From NCBI RefSeq assembly GCF_003097615.1, contig NZ_QCZG01000001.1, forward strand, positions 124,001 to 188,000: 64,000 nt of DNA, read 5' to 3'. Source of the stretch: Pueribacillus theae (GTDB lineage: Bacteria > Bacillota > Bacilli > Bacillales > UBA6769). Shown in pieces: positions 39,847 through 49,905 of the stretch (position 1 is the stretch's first letter; each line of letters opens with the position of its first letter). Made by a program: the position numbers and the translations under genes. The notes beneath the pieces were generated by a model. It saw nothing but the letters and a program-made list of their open reading frames with translations. It was not told where the DNA came from and did no database searches.

Positions 39847-41886
39847 ATGAAGTTAAATCAACCAGTCAATACAATAAAAGGGATTGGCGACGAATTGGAA
39901 AATGACCTCAATTCCCTTGGCATTCATACAATTAAGGACATGCTTGAATATTTTCCTTACCGGTATGAAGATAATGAATTAAGCAACCTGGAGGATGTCA
40001 AGCATGGTGACAGTGTTACATTGGAAGGACAAGTTCAAAATACCCCTAATGTGCGCTATTACGGAGGGAAAAAGTCAAAGTTAACCGCAAGAATCCTTGT
40101 CGGCCGAATTCTTATCAATGCTGTTATTTTTAATCGGGCTTTTTTGAAGAAAAGCTTAACCCCCGGTAAGACTGTTACGATCTCAGGAAAATGGGATCAA
40201 CATCGAATGACAGTTACGGTTGACAACATTGAACTTTCTTCCTTTTCGAATGATCGTGCAATCAAACCGATCTATTCATTAAAAGAAGGGATCTACCAAA
40301 AGCAGTTCAGAAGGTTTATCGAATCTGCTCTCTTAATCGGTATCGACGATATGGAAGAATTGCTTCCGGGCTTTATACAAAAAAAATATAAACTGTATTC
40401 AAAGCGGGAAGCTATTCAAGCGATTCATTTCCCTAAAAACCATACGCAGTTAAAGCAAGCAAGAAGGCGGATTGTATATGAAGAATTGTTGTTATTTCAA
40501 TTAAAAATGCAGGCGCTGCGCAAGTTTGAAAGAGAGAATAGCAAAGGAACAGCCAAACAATTTTCGCATGAGGAACTGAAAAAGATGGTTGGCTTGCTTC
40601 CTTTTGAACTTACCGTTTCCCAACATAACGTATTGAAAGAGATTCTAACAGATCTTCGCTCTCCTTATCGGATGAACCGCCTATTGCAAGGTGATGTTGG
40701 ATCCGGAAAAACGGTAATCGCTGCGATCACGTTATATGCCGCCGTTTTAGCTGGATACCAGGGAGCACTTATGGTTCCTACTGAAATATTGGCCGAACAG
40801 CACATGGAGTCATTGCAGCAGCTTCTAGCTTCCCATAACATTTCGATTGCATTGTTGACAAGTTCGGTAAAAGGGAAAAGAAGAGAAGACATTCTCTCTC
40901 GCTTAAAAGCCGGGGATATTCAAATCATCGTCGGAACCCATTCCTTGATTCAGGAAGATGTGAATTTCCATCATTTAGGCCTCGTTATTACAGACGAACA
41001 ACATCGGTTCGGCGTTAACCAAAGACGGGCATTAAAAAGCAAAGGGCTTTCGCCGGACGTTCTGTTCATGACAGCGACACCGATTCCAAGAACCCTTGCC
41101 ATCACCGCTTTTGGGGACATGGATATTTCAGCGATAACAGAATTGCCCGCAGGCAGGAAGCCAATTGAAACCTATTGGGTAAAGGATAGCATGTTAGAAC
41201 GGGTCTATGGATTTTTGAATAAAGAAATTGCAGCCGGCAGGCAAGCCTATGTCATTTGCCCGTTAATTGAGGAATCGGATAAATTGGATGTTCAAAATGT
41301 CATTGATGTTCATGAAGAGATTGTCCATCACTTTCCGGATTTTAAGGTAGGCCTGATGCATGGCCGATTAACAAACGAGGAAAAAGAAACGGTGATGCGG
41401 CAATTCAGCGAAAATAATATTCAAATCCTTGTCTCTACAACAGTCGTTGAAGTCGGGGTGAATGTTCCAAATGCTTCCTTAATGATTATTTACGATGCTG
41501 AGCGTTTCGGTTTAGCACAGCTTCACCAACTCCGGGGACGCGTTGGGCGAGGCAGTTCCCAATCGTATTGCATATTAATCGCCAATCCGAAAAGCGAAGA
41601 AGGCAAAGAACGAATGAGAGTGATGACTGAAACGAATGACGGTTTTTTATTGTCGGAAAAAGACTTGAAAATTCGTGGCCCCGGCGATTTTTTTGGACAA
41701 AAACAAAGCGGCATCCCGCAATTTAAAGTCGCTGATTTGGTTCATGACTACAGGGCATTGGAAGTTGCCCGAGATGATGCAAAACAATTCATCGAATCCG
41801 AAAGCTTTTGGACAGAGCCTGCTTTTGAAAAACTTCGTCACTACCTTTCAAATGAAGAGTTTATCAAAGGAGAAAAATTGGATTAG
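39847..41886 (+). CDS. recG: ATP-dependent DNA helicase RecG
   Basis: RecG remodels stalled forks and branched DNA. The 679-residue protein has an N-terminal wedge/OB domain (with NTIKGIGDELENDL), Walker A GDVGSGKT near residue 282, TDEQHRFG near 383 and motif VI HQLRGRVGRG near 560. The frame runs back to 39778 through a terminator; ATG 39847 is the family start. In B. subtilis sdaAB-sdaAA precede it; here they are missing. Confidence 0.96.
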   Translation: MKLNQPVNTIKGIGDELENDLNSLGIHTIKDMLEYFPYRYEDNELSNLEDVKHGDSVTLEGQVQNTPNVRYYGGKKSKLTARILVGRILINAVIFNRAFLKKSLTPGKTVTISGKWDQHRMTVTVDNIELSSFSNDRAIKPIYSLKEGIYQKQFRRFIESALLIGIDDMEELLPGFIQKKYKLYSKREAIQAIHFPKNHTQLKQARRRIVYEELLLFQLKMQALRKFERENSKGTAKQFSHEELKKMVGLLPFELTVSQHNVLKEILTDLRSPYRMNRLLQGDVGSGKTVIAAITLYAAVLAGYQGALMVPTEILAEQHMESLQQLLASHNISIALLTSSVKGKRREDILSRLKAGDIQIIVGTHSLIQEDVNFHHLGLVITDEQHRFGVNQRRALKSKGLSPDVLFMTATPIPRTLAITAFGDMDISAITELPAGRKPIETYWVKDSMLERVYGFLNKEIAAGRQAYVICPLIEESDKLDVQNVIDVHEEIVHHFPDFKVGLMHGRLTNEEKETVMRQFSENNIQILVSTTVVEVGVNVPNASLMIIYDAERFGLAQLHQLRGRVGRGSSQSYCILIANPKSEEGKERMRVMTETNDGFLLSEKDLKIRGPGDFFGQKQSGIPQFKVADLVHDYRALEVARDDAKQFIESESFWTEPAFEKLRHYLSNEEFIKGEKLD

Positions 41887-41890
41887 CTTA

Positions 41891-41940
41891 TTGATAAAAC
41901 AGATTATTTATTATATATTGCTATTAGTACCTAGTCATAA
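41891..41940 (+). promoter_or_regulatory. fapR promoter with overlapping FapR operator
   Basis: TTGATA (41891-41896) and TATATT (41914-41919) are spaced 17 bases apart. TTAGTACCTAGTCATAA (41924-41940), which resembles the FapR box of Bacillus, overlaps the likely start site. FapR would bind here and repress its own operon until malonyl-CoA releases it. A hairpin, AAGATAGATG and CATCTATCTT (41939-41964), follows in the leader. Confidence 0.8.
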
Positions 41941-41965
41941 GATAGATGCTAACACATCTATCTTT

Positions 41966-41994
41966 GGAGGTTAGAAGTGAGAAGTTGGATTTGT
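41966..41994 (+). repeat. Short dispersed repeat unit, second copy
   Basis: This unit (GGAGGTTAGAAGTGAGAAG, then TTGGATTTGT) matches 25992-26022 at most positions. It lies in the leader of fapR and is followed by the palindrome GCAAATTTGC (41994-42003). Confidence 0.5.
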
Positions 41995-42057
41995 GCAAAT
42001 TTGCGAACAACCAATTTATACTTTTTATTTTTCGCTTAAATTAGGTGGGAATAATCG

Positions 42058-42624
42058 ATGAAACGAAGTAAAAAAGACAGGCAGCGGCTACTAAAAAAAA
42101 CAATTGCCGAAACCCCTTTTATAACAGATGAGGAATTGGCGGAAAAATTCCAAGTCAGCATTCAGACGATACGACTCGATCGCCTCGAACTATCAATCCC
42201 GGAATTGCGCGAACGGATTAAAAATGTAGCTGTCCAACATCTTGACAAAGTAAAATCCCTCCCATTAGACGAAGTGATCGGGGAGGTCATTGATCTTCAG
42301 CTTGATGAAAGCGCCATTTCTATTCTCGAAATTAAAAGGGAGCATGTTTTTTCACGAACAAAAATTGCCAGAGGGCATCACTTATTTGCGCAGGCGAATT
42401 CTTTAGCTGTAGCTGTTATTGATGATGAGCTAGCATTAACAGCCAGCGCAAATATTCGTTTCAAGCGGCAAGTAAAAGAAGGGGAAAGAGTTGTCGCAAA
42501 AGCAAAAGTGATTAAAAAAAATAAATCTCGTACGGTTGTTGAGGTACGAAGTTATGTAGAGCAAGAGCTTGTTTTTTCCGGTGAGTTTATGATGTTCCGT
42601 AAAGACCAAGTAAAGGAAGGATGA
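42058..42624 (+). CDS. fapR: FapR, malonyl-CoA-responsive repressor of lipid synthesis
   Basis: The 188-residue protein has an N-terminal DeoR-type helix-turn-helix ([20 protein letters not shown]) and a C-terminal hot-dog effector domain with [18 protein letters not shown]. Malonyl-CoA binds the hot-dog domain and frees DNA. It heads the fapR-plsX-fabD-fabG operon, which it represses. The FapR box upstream supports autoregulation. Confidence 0.96.
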   Translation: MKRSKKDRQRLLKKTIAETPFITDEELAEKFQVSIQTIRLDRLELSIPELRERIKNVAVQHLDKVKSLPLDEVIGEVIDLQLDESAISILEIKREHVFSRTKIARGHHLFAQANSLAVAVIDDELALTASANIRFKRQVKEGERVVAKAKVIKKNKSRTVVEVRSYVEQELVFSGEFMMFRKDQVKEG

Positions 42625-42630
42625 ACGTTT

Positions 42631-43632
42631 TTGAAAATAGCCATCGATGTAATGGGGGGAGACAATGCACCTGAAGCGCCAATCGCCGGCGTGATGGCTG
42701 CCCTTGAAGTTTTTCCGCATATCGAATTTATTTTAGTCGGCAATGAAAAAAAAATTACGCCTAATTTACCGAAAAGCGAAAGGATTTCAATTATACATAC
42801 AGAAGAAATAATCGAACCTGATGATGAACCCGTCAAGGCTGTCAGAAGAAAAAAAAATGCGTCGATGGTTCTTGCGGCAACTGCAGTAAAAGAAGGAAAG
42901 GCTGACGCTTGCATTTCAGCAGGAAACACAGGCGCGTTAATGGCCGCAGGGCTTTTTAAAGTTGGGCGATTGTCCGGAATTGATCGCCCTGCTCTTGCGC
43001 CTACATTGCCAACAATGGATGGAAAGGGCTTTCTTCTTCTCGATGCCGGGGCGAATATGGATGCAAAACCAATGCATCTTTTGCATTACGCGATTATGGG
43101 TTCAATCTATGCGGAACGAGTCCGCAAAATACCCTCCCCCCGGGTAGGCCTTCTGAACGTAGGAACAGAAGAAGGCAAGGGAAATGAATTAACAAAACAA
43201 GCATTCCATTTGTTAAAAAAAGCGCCAATGAACTTTATAGGCAATATAGAATCTAGGGATCTGCTTGAAGGGATTGCTGATGTCGTCGTTGCGGATGGGT
43301 TTTCAGGCAACCTTGTTTTAAAAACGGCTGAAGGAACCGCAAGCAGTTTATTGTCGCTTTTGAAAAGCGAATTAACGAGTTCTTTCTGGGCAAAAGTAGC
43401 TGCAGCGATGCTCAAGCCCCGTTTAGCAGGCATTAAAAAGAAAGCGGATTACTCCGAATATGGTGGCGCCGCATTATTTGGCCTTCAGGCGCCGATTATT
43501 AAAGCGCATGGTTCCTCTAATGCCAACGCCATCCTTAACGCCATTAGACAAACGAACGAGATTGTTGAAAAAGATGTTTTGCGACAAATCAAAGAAATCA
43601 TTAAAGATTTGAATTTTGCAGAAATGGAGTGA
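42631..43632 (+). CDS. plsX: Phosphate acyltransferase PlsX
   Basis: PlsX makes acyl-phosphate from acyl-ACP, the first step toward phosphatidic acid with PlsY. The 333-residue protein opens [15 protein letters not shown] and holds the conserved [13 protein letters not shown] and [13 protein letters not shown]. The start is TTG 42631 after AAGGAAGG. It overlaps or abuts fabD. Confidence 0.96.
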   Translation: MKIAIDVMGGDNAPEAPIAGVMAALEVFPHIEFILVGNEKKITPNLPKSERISIIHTEEIIEPDDEPVKAVRRKKNASMVLAATAVKEGKADACISAGNTGALMAAGLFKVGRLSGIDRPALAPTLPTMDGKGFLLLDAGANMDAKPMHLLHYAIMGSIYAERVRKIPSPRVGLLNVGTEEGKGNELTKQAFHLLKKAPMNFIGNIESRDLLEGIADVVVADGFSGNLVLKTAEGTASSLLSLLKSELTSSFWAKVAAAMLKPRLAGIKKKADYSEYGGAALFGLQAPIIKAHGSSNANAILNAIRQTNEIVEKDVLRQIKEIIKDLNFAEME

Positions 43633-43637
43633 ATGTT

Positions 43638-44582
43638 TTGGGGAAGACAGCATTTATATTTCCAGGCCAAGGATCACAAACTGTCGGAATGGGGAAACAG
43701 TTGGCTGAAGAGTTTAAAGTTGCGAAAGAACGTTTTGATTTAGCCGACGAGCGGCTGCAGTTGGAATTATCGGAAATTATTTTTAATGGGCCGATGGAAA
43801 AGCTTAAAATGACTGAAAACACACAACCAGCACTGTTAACGACAAGCATTGCAGTCTTAGAAGTTTTAAAAGAATACGGAATAAAAGCCGATTATGCAGC
43901 AGGACATAGCCTTGGAGAATATTCAGCACTTGTAGCGGCCGGGGCCGTGAGCTTTAGTGATGCCGTTTACGCTGTGCGTCAGCGCGGCCTTTTCATGGAG
44001 GAAGCAGTGCCGGCCGGCCAAGGGGCTATGGCTGCCGTTCTCGGTATGGATAGGGAAAAGCTCACACAAGTGACTGAAGAGGTAACAGAAGGAGGGGATC
44101 TCGTACAGCTTGCGAATTTGAACTGTCCAGGCCAAATCGCCATTTCAGGAACCGCGGCAGGTGTTGAAAAAGCATCCAAAGTTGCAAAAGAGCAAGGAGC
44201 GAGGAGAGTGATCCCACTCGAAGTAAGCGGGCCTTTTCATTCTAATTTAATGAAGCCGGCAGCGGAGAAAATGAAGCCGATTTTGGATGAAATCAGCATC
44301 CAAGATGCAGAGATACCTGTCATTGCCAATGTCACGGCTAAAGAGATGACAGAAGCAAGTGACATTAAGGCGAAATTAATTGAACAAATTTACTCTCCTG
44401 TCCTTTGGGAGGATACAGTAAGAAGGCTTCTTGAATTAGGGGTTGATACATTTGTAGAAATTGGCCCCGGCAATGTGCTTTCGGGTTTGGTAAGAAAAAT
44501 CGATCGAAGCGTAAAAACGATGGCGATTGGTGACAAAGACAGTTTGTTAAAAGCGTTAGATTCATTGAAAGGGGACGAGTAG
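43638..44582 (+). CDS. fabD: Malonyl-CoA:ACP transacylase
   Basis: FabD loads malonyl groups onto ACP. The 314-residue protein has [12 protein letters not shown] at the N-terminus, the nucleophile Ser in [10 protein letters not shown] near residue 91, and the catalytic His in SGPFHSNLM near residue 199. The frame begins at GTG 43629, but TTG 43638 gives the family N-terminus and fits the GGAG at 43626-43629. It is translationally coupled to plsX. Confidence 0.95.
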   Translation: MGKTAFIFPGQGSQTVGMGKQLAEEFKVAKERFDLADERLQLELSEIIFNGPMEKLKMTENTQPALLTTSIAVLEVLKEYGIKADYAAGHSLGEYSALVAAGAVSFSDAVYAVRQRGLFMEEAVPAGQGAMAAVLGMDREKLTQVTEEVTEGGDLVQLANLNCPGQIAISGTAAGVEKASKVAKEQGARRVIPLEVSGPFHSNLMKPAAEKMKPILDEISIQDAEIPVIANVTAKEMTEASDIKAKLIEQIYSPVLWEDTVRRLLELGVDTFVEIGPGNVLSGLVRKIDRSVKTMAIGDKDSLLKALDSLKGDE

Positions 44583-44586
44583 AGCG

Positions 44587-45327
44587 ATGTTAAAAAACAA
44601 AGCCGCTCTCGTGACGGGCGCATCGCGGGGAATCGGGCGAGCCATCGCATTGAAATTGGCTGAACAAGGAGCAAAAGTAGCCGTTAATTTTGCTGGTCGT
44701 GAAGATAAAGCGGCCGAAGTTGTGAATGAAATTATCCAAAAGGGCGGCGAAGCTTTCGCCATCCAAGCGAATGTTGCGGATATGGAAGATGTCCAAAGGA
44801 TGGTGAAAGAAGCGATAACCAGGTTCGGTTCTCTTGATATTCTCGTGAACAATGCCGGGATTACGCGTGACAATTTAATTATGCGTATGAAAGAGGATGA
44901 ATGGGATGACGTTATTAATACGAATTTAAAAGGCGTCTTTAACTGTACAAAAGCAGTAACCCGGCAAATGATGAAGCAGCGGTTCGGCAGAATTATCAAT
45001 ATTACTTCCATCGTTGGCGTCTCCGGCAACCCCGGACAAGCCAATTATGTCGCTGCAAAAGCAGGTGTGATCGGGTTGACAAAAACAACCGCAAAAGAAT
45101 TAGCTTCGAGAAATATTACGGCAAACGCGATTGCACCCGGCTTTATCGAAACAGAGATGACCGATCAACTTGATGATGCTTTAAAAGAGGAAATGCTGAA
45201 GCAAATTCCGTTGTCAAAACTCGGCCGGCCAGAGGACATAGCAAGTTTCGTTGCGTTCCTGGCTTCGGAAGAAAGCGGCTATATGACTGGCCAGACGTTG
45301 CATGTCGATGGCGGGATGGTTATGTAA
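44587..45327 (+). CDS. fabG: 3-oxoacyl-ACP reductase
   Basis: FabG reduces beta-ketoacyl-ACP with NADPH. The 246-residue short-chain dehydrogenase has the Rossmann motif GASRGIGRA near residue 11, NNAG near 89, the catalytic Ser in TSIVGVSG, and YVAAK near 152. It starts four bases after fabD. Confidence 0.96.
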   Translation: MLKNKAALVTGASRGIGRAIALKLAEQGAKVAVNFAGREDKAAEVVNEIIQKGGEAFAIQANVADMEDVQRMVKEAITRFGSLDILVNNAGITRDNLIMRMKEDEWDDVINTNLKGVFNCTKAVTRQMMKQRFGRIINITSIVGVSGNPGQANYVAAKAGVIGLTKTTAKELASRNITANAIAPGFIETEMTDQLDDALKEEMLKQIPLSKLGRPEDIASFVAFLASEESGYMTGQTLHVDGGMVM

Positions 45328-45332
45328 AAGAT

Positions 45333-45366
45333 GTTAAAAAGTTCAGGAAAGTCTACCTTTTTGAAC
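45333..45366. repeat. GTTCAAAAAG-type element, short degenerate copy
   Basis: GTTAAAAAG (45333-45341) is followed after a short spacer by CTTTTTGAAC (45357-45366). It could act as a hairpin between fabG and acpP. Confidence 0.5.
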
Positions 45367-45462
45367 GCTAATAAATAGTTTGTTTATCCCGGTGCAACCG
45401 TTCGTAAGCCCTAGCTGATGAAAGTCTCGTCTTTTCTGTTTAAACTCGTCCTTTTATTGGGG

Positions 45463-45491
45463 TTTTACTTTGGCTGTATTTTGCCTATAAT
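45463..45491 (+). promoter_or_regulatory. Predicted promoter of acpP
   Basis: TATAAT (45486-45491) is perfect. The -35 at 17 bases, TTTTAC (45463-45468), is weak. It lies 22 bases before acpP. Confidence 0.55.
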
Positions 45492-45512
45492 GACTTGAGG
45501 GGAGGTGAGAGC

Positions 45513-45746
45513 ATGGCTGATGTAATGGAACGTGTAACAAAAATTATTGTCGATCGATTAGGTGTTGAAGAATCAAAAGTAATTCCTGAAGCTTCTTTTA
45601 AAGACGATTTAGGTGCCGATTCACTTGATGTTGTTGAATTGGTGATGGAACTTGAAGATGAATTTGATATGGAAATTTCAGATGAAGACGCTGAAAAAAT
45701 TACAACTGTTGGCGATGTTGTAGACTATATAAATAACAACCAATAA
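45513..45746 (+). CDS. acpP: Acyl carrier protein
   Basis: The 77-residue acidic protein carries growing acyl chains on a phosphopantetheine arm attached to the Ser of [10 protein letters not shown]. The start ATG 45513 follows GGGGAGGTGAGAGC; the frame is open from 45495. It has its own promoter and is followed by a repeat element rather than directly by rnc. Confidence 0.96.
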   Translation: MADVMERVTKIIVDRLGVEESKVIPEASFKDDLGADSLDVVELVMELEDEFDMEISDEDAEKITTVGDVVDYINNNQ

Positions 45747-45771
45747 CAGTCTCGTCCCGTTTATAAATGTT

Positions 45772-45913
45772 GTTCAAAAAGGTACAGAAAATCCGCGGCG
45801 CATCTCTTCGTTACGGTCTAAAAAACCTTGCTTATGTACCAGAAAACGTACACTCCGCCGGTTTTTTACCCCGTTTCTCGATTTGCTTGCGCCTGATTCA
45901 GTACCTTTTGAAC
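45772..45913. repeat. GTTCAAAAAG-flanked element, 142-base copy
   Basis: GTTCAAAAAGGTAC (45772-45785) and GTACCTTTTGAAC (45901-45913) form an inverted repeat with one base of length difference. The interior has no gene. It lies between acpP and rnc. Confidence 0.68.
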
Positions 45914-45964
45914 ACGTACCTATACGGGACGTTTATTCTTAATTGAATTTTTCTGGAGGAAGAT

Positions 45965-46753
45965 ATGAACAAGCGTAGCAAGCAAAGCGCCTCTAAAAAT
46001 GAAAAGCGGACCAAACCAATTCATTCATCCCATTATGTGTTGACTCCGGAGCAAAAAGAGAAGTTTGCATTGCTTCAAGAGTCAATAGGCATAAATTTTA
46101 ATAACGAACATTTGATCATTCAAGCATTTACCCATTCATCTTATGTGAATGAGCATCGCAAAAAGCCTTATGAAGACAATGAAAGGCTTGAGTTTCTCGG
46201 TGACGCAGTACTTGAACTGACAGTATCCAAGTTTTTGTATAACGCCTATCCCCATATGAGTGAAGGAGATTTAACAAAACTGCGTGCAGCAATCGTTTGT
46301 GAACCATCCCTTTTTCAGTTTGCGAATGAACTGTCTTTTCACAACTTTATTTTACTTGGCAAAGGTGAGGAACTGACGGGTGGAAGACAACGTCCTGCGC
46401 TTTTAGCCGATGTTTTTGAAGCCTTTATTGGAGCTTTATTTTTGGATCAAGGCTTGGATGTTGTTGTTCACTTTTTGGAGAACCACGTGTTTCCAAAAGT
46501 TAGCCAAGGTGCTTTTTCGCATACGATGGATTATAAAAGCCAACTGCAGGAAATGGTGCAAAGCAAAGGGCTTGGAACGGTTGAGTATGAGATTACAGAG
46601 GAGAAAGGCCCGGCTCATAACCGCGAATTTATATCAGCCGTTTTGATCGAAGGAAAAGTGATTGGAGAAGGAACAGGAAAGTCAAAAAAAGAAGCCGAAC
46701 AAGAAGCCGCACAAAAAGCACTTATCATCTTGCAAAAAAAACAATCCTGGTAG
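45965..46753 (+). CDS. rnc: Ribonuclease III
   Basis: RNase III cleaves double-stranded RNA, including rRNA precursors. The 262-residue protein has the signature [13 protein letters not shown] near residue 75, the second catalytic acid region in [11 protein letters not shown] near residue 151, and a C-terminal dsRNA-binding domain with [17 protein letters not shown]. The site TGGAGGAAGAT precedes ATG 45965. The smc gene that usually follows it is absent. Confidence 0.96.
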   Translation: MNKRSKQSASKNEKRTKPIHSSHYVLTPEQKEKFALLQESIGINFNNEHLIIQAFTHSSYVNEHRKKPYEDNERLEFLGDAVLELTVSKFLYNAYPHMSEGDLTKLRAAIVCEPSLFQFANELSFHNFILLGKGEELTGGRQRPALLADVFEAFIGALFLDQGLDVVVHFLENHVFPKVSQGAFSHTMDYKSQLQEMVQSKGLGTVEYEITEEKGPAHNREFISAVLIEGKVIGEGTGKSKKEAEQEAAQKALIILQKKQSW

Positions 46754-46767
46754 AAGGATTGTTTTTT
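46735..46767 (+). terminator. Terminator overlapping the end of rnc
   Basis: AACAATCCT (46739-46747) pairs with AGGATTGTT (46755-46763), flanked by A-run and T-run. The rnc stop codon is in the loop, so transcription ends right at rnc. Confidence 0.85.
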
Positions 46768-46795
46768 GCAGATGAAACAATTATAGAACACGCAA

Positions 46796-47023
46796 TTATA
46801 CGTTATTACGGAGTGCTCCTAATTCAGAAACGATCGCCTCAATTTCGCTGACGCTAAATTGATTTTTCCTGTTGACAAGAGAATATAGATCCCGCAATTC
46901 TTCATAATTGTCAATGTCGTAATCTTCGGCTTTAATGGCTGAAGTGTTCACAACCTGCAGTTTCTGTACAATTCCGTTAATCATGTATTCCATGTTGTCT
47001 CTATTTTTTACAGATAAATCCAT
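46796..47023 (-). CDS. DUF1128 family protein (YfkK-like)
   Basis: The 75-residue protein (MDLSVKNRDNMEYMINGIVQ, and DYEELRDLYSLVNRK-like text) resembles the uncharacterised YfkK/DUF1128 family of Bacilli. The function is unknown. ATG 47023 has GGGAGAGGG upstream. It lies after the MFS gene on the minus strand with 38 bases between, so the two may share a transcript. In B. subtilis yfkK lies elsewhere. Confidence 0.75.
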   Translation of the reverse strand: MDLSVKNRDNMEYMINGIVQKLQVVNTSAIKAEDYDIDNYEELRDLYSLVNRKNQFSVSEIEAIVSELGALRNNV

Positions 47024-47061
47024 GTTCACACCCTCTCCCAATGTTTTTACGTATTATTCTA

Positions 47062-48288
47062 TCATGCTTCAACTGATAATTCCCTAACTTTTTCATCACT
47101 TGGCAGGAACAAACTGAGAAATCCCAATAATGGAAGTAAGCTAACAAAAATCATAACGAATTTCATGCTTGTCAAGTCAGCTAACGTTCCAAAAAAAACA
47201 GCACCTATCGCCCCCATCCCGAAAGCGAGGCCGACAGTCAAGCCTGATGCCATTCCAACTTTTTTAGGCAAGAGTTCTTGTGCGTAGACAACCGATACAC
47301 TAAAGCTGGACGTGATAATGAAACCGATTAAGAATACGAGTGGTGCAACAAAAATAAGCGAAACGTGCGGCAGAATAAATGCGATTGGCGCAGCCCCGAT
47401 AAGAGAGAGCAAGATAATATTTCTTTTGCCGAATCGATCGGCAAGCGGACCGCCGGAAAAGGTTCCGATCACACCGGCAATCATAAAAATAAAAATATAG
47501 ATTTGCGCTTGTTTAATCGATAGCCCATAGTCTCCAATCAAATAAAATTGGTAGAAGTTCGTGATACCGGCGGAATACCATGAGCGGGCAAATACGATGA
47601 AAACGAGCAACAGCATTGCGATTTTAATTTTTCTATGGATGGGGCGCTTGCCATTTTTCTCTGTTCCTTTAACTGATTGTTTGATGGCGGGCATGGCTTG
47701 GTTTTTATACCACTTTGAAACAAATGAAAGAATAGCCATTCCAAAGAAGGCGACTAGAACGAAGGACAATACGCCACGTTGCCCAAATGGAACAAAAATT
47801 AATGCTGTAAAGATCGGAGCCATTGATTGGCCAAAGTTTCCTCCAACTTGATAGATGGATTGTGCAAGCCCTCTCTTGTTTCCAGCAGCCATGTATGCAA
47901 CTCTTGAACCTTCAGGATGAAAAATTGCCGAGCCCAAGCCAATAAAAAGAACGGAAATTAGGATGATGGAAAAATTTGGCGCCAGCCCAAAACCGATCAA
48001 TCCAAGCATGCTCATAAACATGCCGGCCGGAAGTAAAAAAGGGAGTGGGCGCCTGTCGGCAATGTAGCCAAAAACAGGCTGCATAACCGAAGAAGTCATG
48101 TTCACCATGAATGCAATCCATCCAATCTGGGCATACGTTAAATTTAAGGATTTTTCCAGAATTGGAAACATCGCAGGCACAACCGCTTGAATTGAATCAT
48201 TAAAAAAATGCCCGGAACTAATCGCAAATAAAATAATATAGACTGTATTTAATTGCTTAGTTGTTGTTTTTTGTGCAGTAACCGCCAT
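47062..48288 (-). CDS. MFS transporter, fosmidomycin-resistance (Fsr)-like
   Basis: The 408-residue protein has about 12 hydrophobic helices, with FGYIADRRPLPFLLPAGMF between helices 2 and 3 and GGPLADRFGKRN in the second half. This pattern and the N-terminal GHFFNDSIQAVVPAMFPILE resemble Fsr-type drug exporters. The substrate is unproven. It sits, inverted, where smc is found in relatives. Confidence 0.82.
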   Translation of the reverse strand: MAVTAQKTTTKQLNTVYIILFAISSGHFFNDSIQAVVPAMFPILEKSLNLTYAQIGWIAFMVNMTSSVMQPVFGYIADRRPLPFLLPAGMFMSMLGLIGFGLAPNFSIILISVLFIGLGSAIFHPEGSRVAYMAAGNKRGLAQSIYQVGGNFGQSMAPIFTALIFVPFGQRGVLSFVLVAFFGMAILSFVSKWYKNQAMPAIKQSVKGTEKNGKRPIHRKIKIAMLLLVFIVFARSWYSAGITNFYQFYLIGDYGLSIKQAQIYIFIFMIAGVIGTFSGGPLADRFGKRNIILLSLIGAAPIAFILPHVSLIFVAPLVFLIGFIITSSFSVSVVYAQELLPKKVGMASGLTVGLAFGMGAIGAVFFGTLADLTSMKFVMIFVSLLPLLGFLSLFLPSDEKVRELSVEA

Positions 48289-48470
48289 TTTCTATTCTCT
48301 GCTTTCATTGAATTTAAATTTATTTTAAATGATCGTTGCACTTTATGCTATCATATTACAAGATTGCTTGCCGGAACGATAGTATAAAACACTAGATGCA
48401 GCTCTTAAAATCCATACAGGTGAGTTTTCTATTCAAAAAATGAATTGGTGAGAAACGAGGAGGAATTAAA

Positions 48471-49478
48471 ATGAGTTTTTTTAAAAACTTAAAAGATAAA
48501 ATTACACGCCAAACAGACACTGTTACAGAAAAATTTAAACAAGGGCTAACAAAAACAAGAGATTCATTTGCCGGTAAAATGAATGATCTTGTGAAGCGCT
48601 ACCGCAAAGTTGACGAAGAGTTTTTCGAAGAATTGGAAGAAATTTTAATTAGCGCAGACGTCGGCGTTGTCACAGTAATGGATTTGATTGAAATGCTTAA
48701 GGATGAGGCGAGAACTAAAAATATTCAAGATACGGAAGAATTAAAAACTGTGATTTCCGAAAAATTGGCAGAGCTGCTCGAAAAAGAGGAAGGGGATGCT
48801 GACCTTAATATTCAAAAGGATGGCATGACAATTATTCTAGTAGTTGGGGTCAATGGCGTAGGGAAGACGACGACAATTGGCAAACTGGCACATAAATTCA
48901 AAACGGAAGGAAAATCGGTTGTCCTCGCGGCTGGAGACACATTTAGGGCGGGGGCGATTGAACAGCTGGAAGTATGGGGTGAAAGGGTCGGGGTGGATGT
49001 TATAAAACATCAAGAAGGTTCAGATCCCGCGGCTGTTATTTTTGATGCCATTCAATCAGCCCGTTCGAAAAAAGCTGACATTTTGATTTGTGATACAGCT
49101 GGAAGATTGCAAAATAAAGTGAACTTAATGAAAGAACTTGAAAAAGTAAAAAAAGTGATTGCAAGGGAAGTGCCTTCTGCCCCGCATGAAGTACTTCTTG
49201 TGCTCGACGCAACGACTGGCCAAAACGCAATGAATCAAGCGAAAATTTTTCGAGAAGCAACAGATGTGACTGGGATCGCGTTAACAAAGCTTGACGGGAC
49301 TGCCAAAGGGGGCATTGTGCTGGCGATTCGGCATGAGCTTGATATACCAGTTAAATTGATAGGACTTGGCGAACAAATGGAGGACTTACAGCCATTTGAT
49401 GCTGGCACATTTGTTTATGGCCTTTTTTCCGACATGATTGAGAAAAATAGTGAAAACAACGATGAAGACGGACTGTAA
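48471..49478 (+). CDS. ftsY: Signal recognition particle receptor FtsY
   Basis: FtsY docks SRP-bound ribosomes at the membrane. The 335-residue protein lacks a long acidic A domain, as in Bacillus, and has the N domain followed by G domain motifs [15 protein letters not shown] (near residue 127), DTAGRLQNK and [17 protein letters not shown] precedes ATG 48471. It is followed by ylxM-ffh, its functional partner genes. Confidence 0.96.
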   Translation: MSFFKNLKDKITRQTDTVTEKFKQGLTKTRDSFAGKMNDLVKRYRKVDEEFFEELEEILISADVGVVTVMDLIEMLKDEARTKNIQDTEELKTVISEKLAELLEKEEGDADLNIQKDGMTIILVVGVNGVGKTTTIGKLAHKFKTEGKSVVLAAGDTFRAGAIEQLEVWGERVGVDVIKHQEGSDPAAVIFDAIQSARSKKADILICDTAGRLQNKVNLMKELEKVKKVIAREVPSAPHEVLLVLDATTGQNAMNQAKIFREATDVTGIALTKLDGTAKGGIVLAIRHELDIPVKLIGLGEQMEDLQPFDAGTFVYGLFSDMIEKNSENNDEDGL

Positions 49479-49488
49479 AGATGAAAGC

Positions 49489-49517
49489 TTGACAATAGAA
49501 TAGAACAGATGTATCAT
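49489..49517 (+). promoter_or_regulatory. Predicted sigma-A promoter of ylxM-ffh
   Basis: TTGACA (49489-49494) and TATCAT (49512-49517) are 17 bases apart, 43 bases before ylxM. Confidence 0.75.
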
Positions 49518-49560
49518 GGAATAACGTGTAAAGGTAATTTCCTTAACAGGGGGTAGATTC

Positions 49561-49890
49561 ATGCTTGAGAAGACAATCAGGGTCAATGCCCTTTACGATT
49601 TTTATCACCCTCTTTTAACACCGAAGCAGCAAAGCTATATGTCGCTTTACTATATAAATGATTTTTCGTTGAGGGAAATTGCTGATGAGTGCAACGTTAG
49701 CCGCCAAGCGGTTTATGATACGATTAAGCGCACCGAGATCATGCTGGAAGATTATGAAGAAAAACTGCATCTCTATGAAAAATTTAAAAAGCGCGGGGAT
49801 GTCATCCGGCAGCTTTACGACGTTCTCGATAACAAAAAGAATACAGAAGTTATGTTGAATCTGATTAAACAACTTGAAAAACTGGATTAG
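49561..49890 (+). CDS. ylxM: YlxM, UPF0122 helix-turn-helix protein
   Basis: The 109-residue protein has a sigma-factor-like helix-turn-helix ([20 protein letters not shown]) and is always paired with ffh in Firmicutes, where it modulates SRP. It is preceded by AGGGGG and its own promoter. It ends 15 bases before ffh. Confidence 0.93.
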   Translation: MLEKTIRVNALYDFYHPLLTPKQQSYMSLYYINDFSLREIADECNVSRQAVYDTIKRTEIMLEDYEEKLHLYEKFKKRGDVIRQLYDVLDNKKNTEVMLNLIKQLEKLD

Positions 49891-49905
49891 GGGGCGGCAT
49901 CGCTT

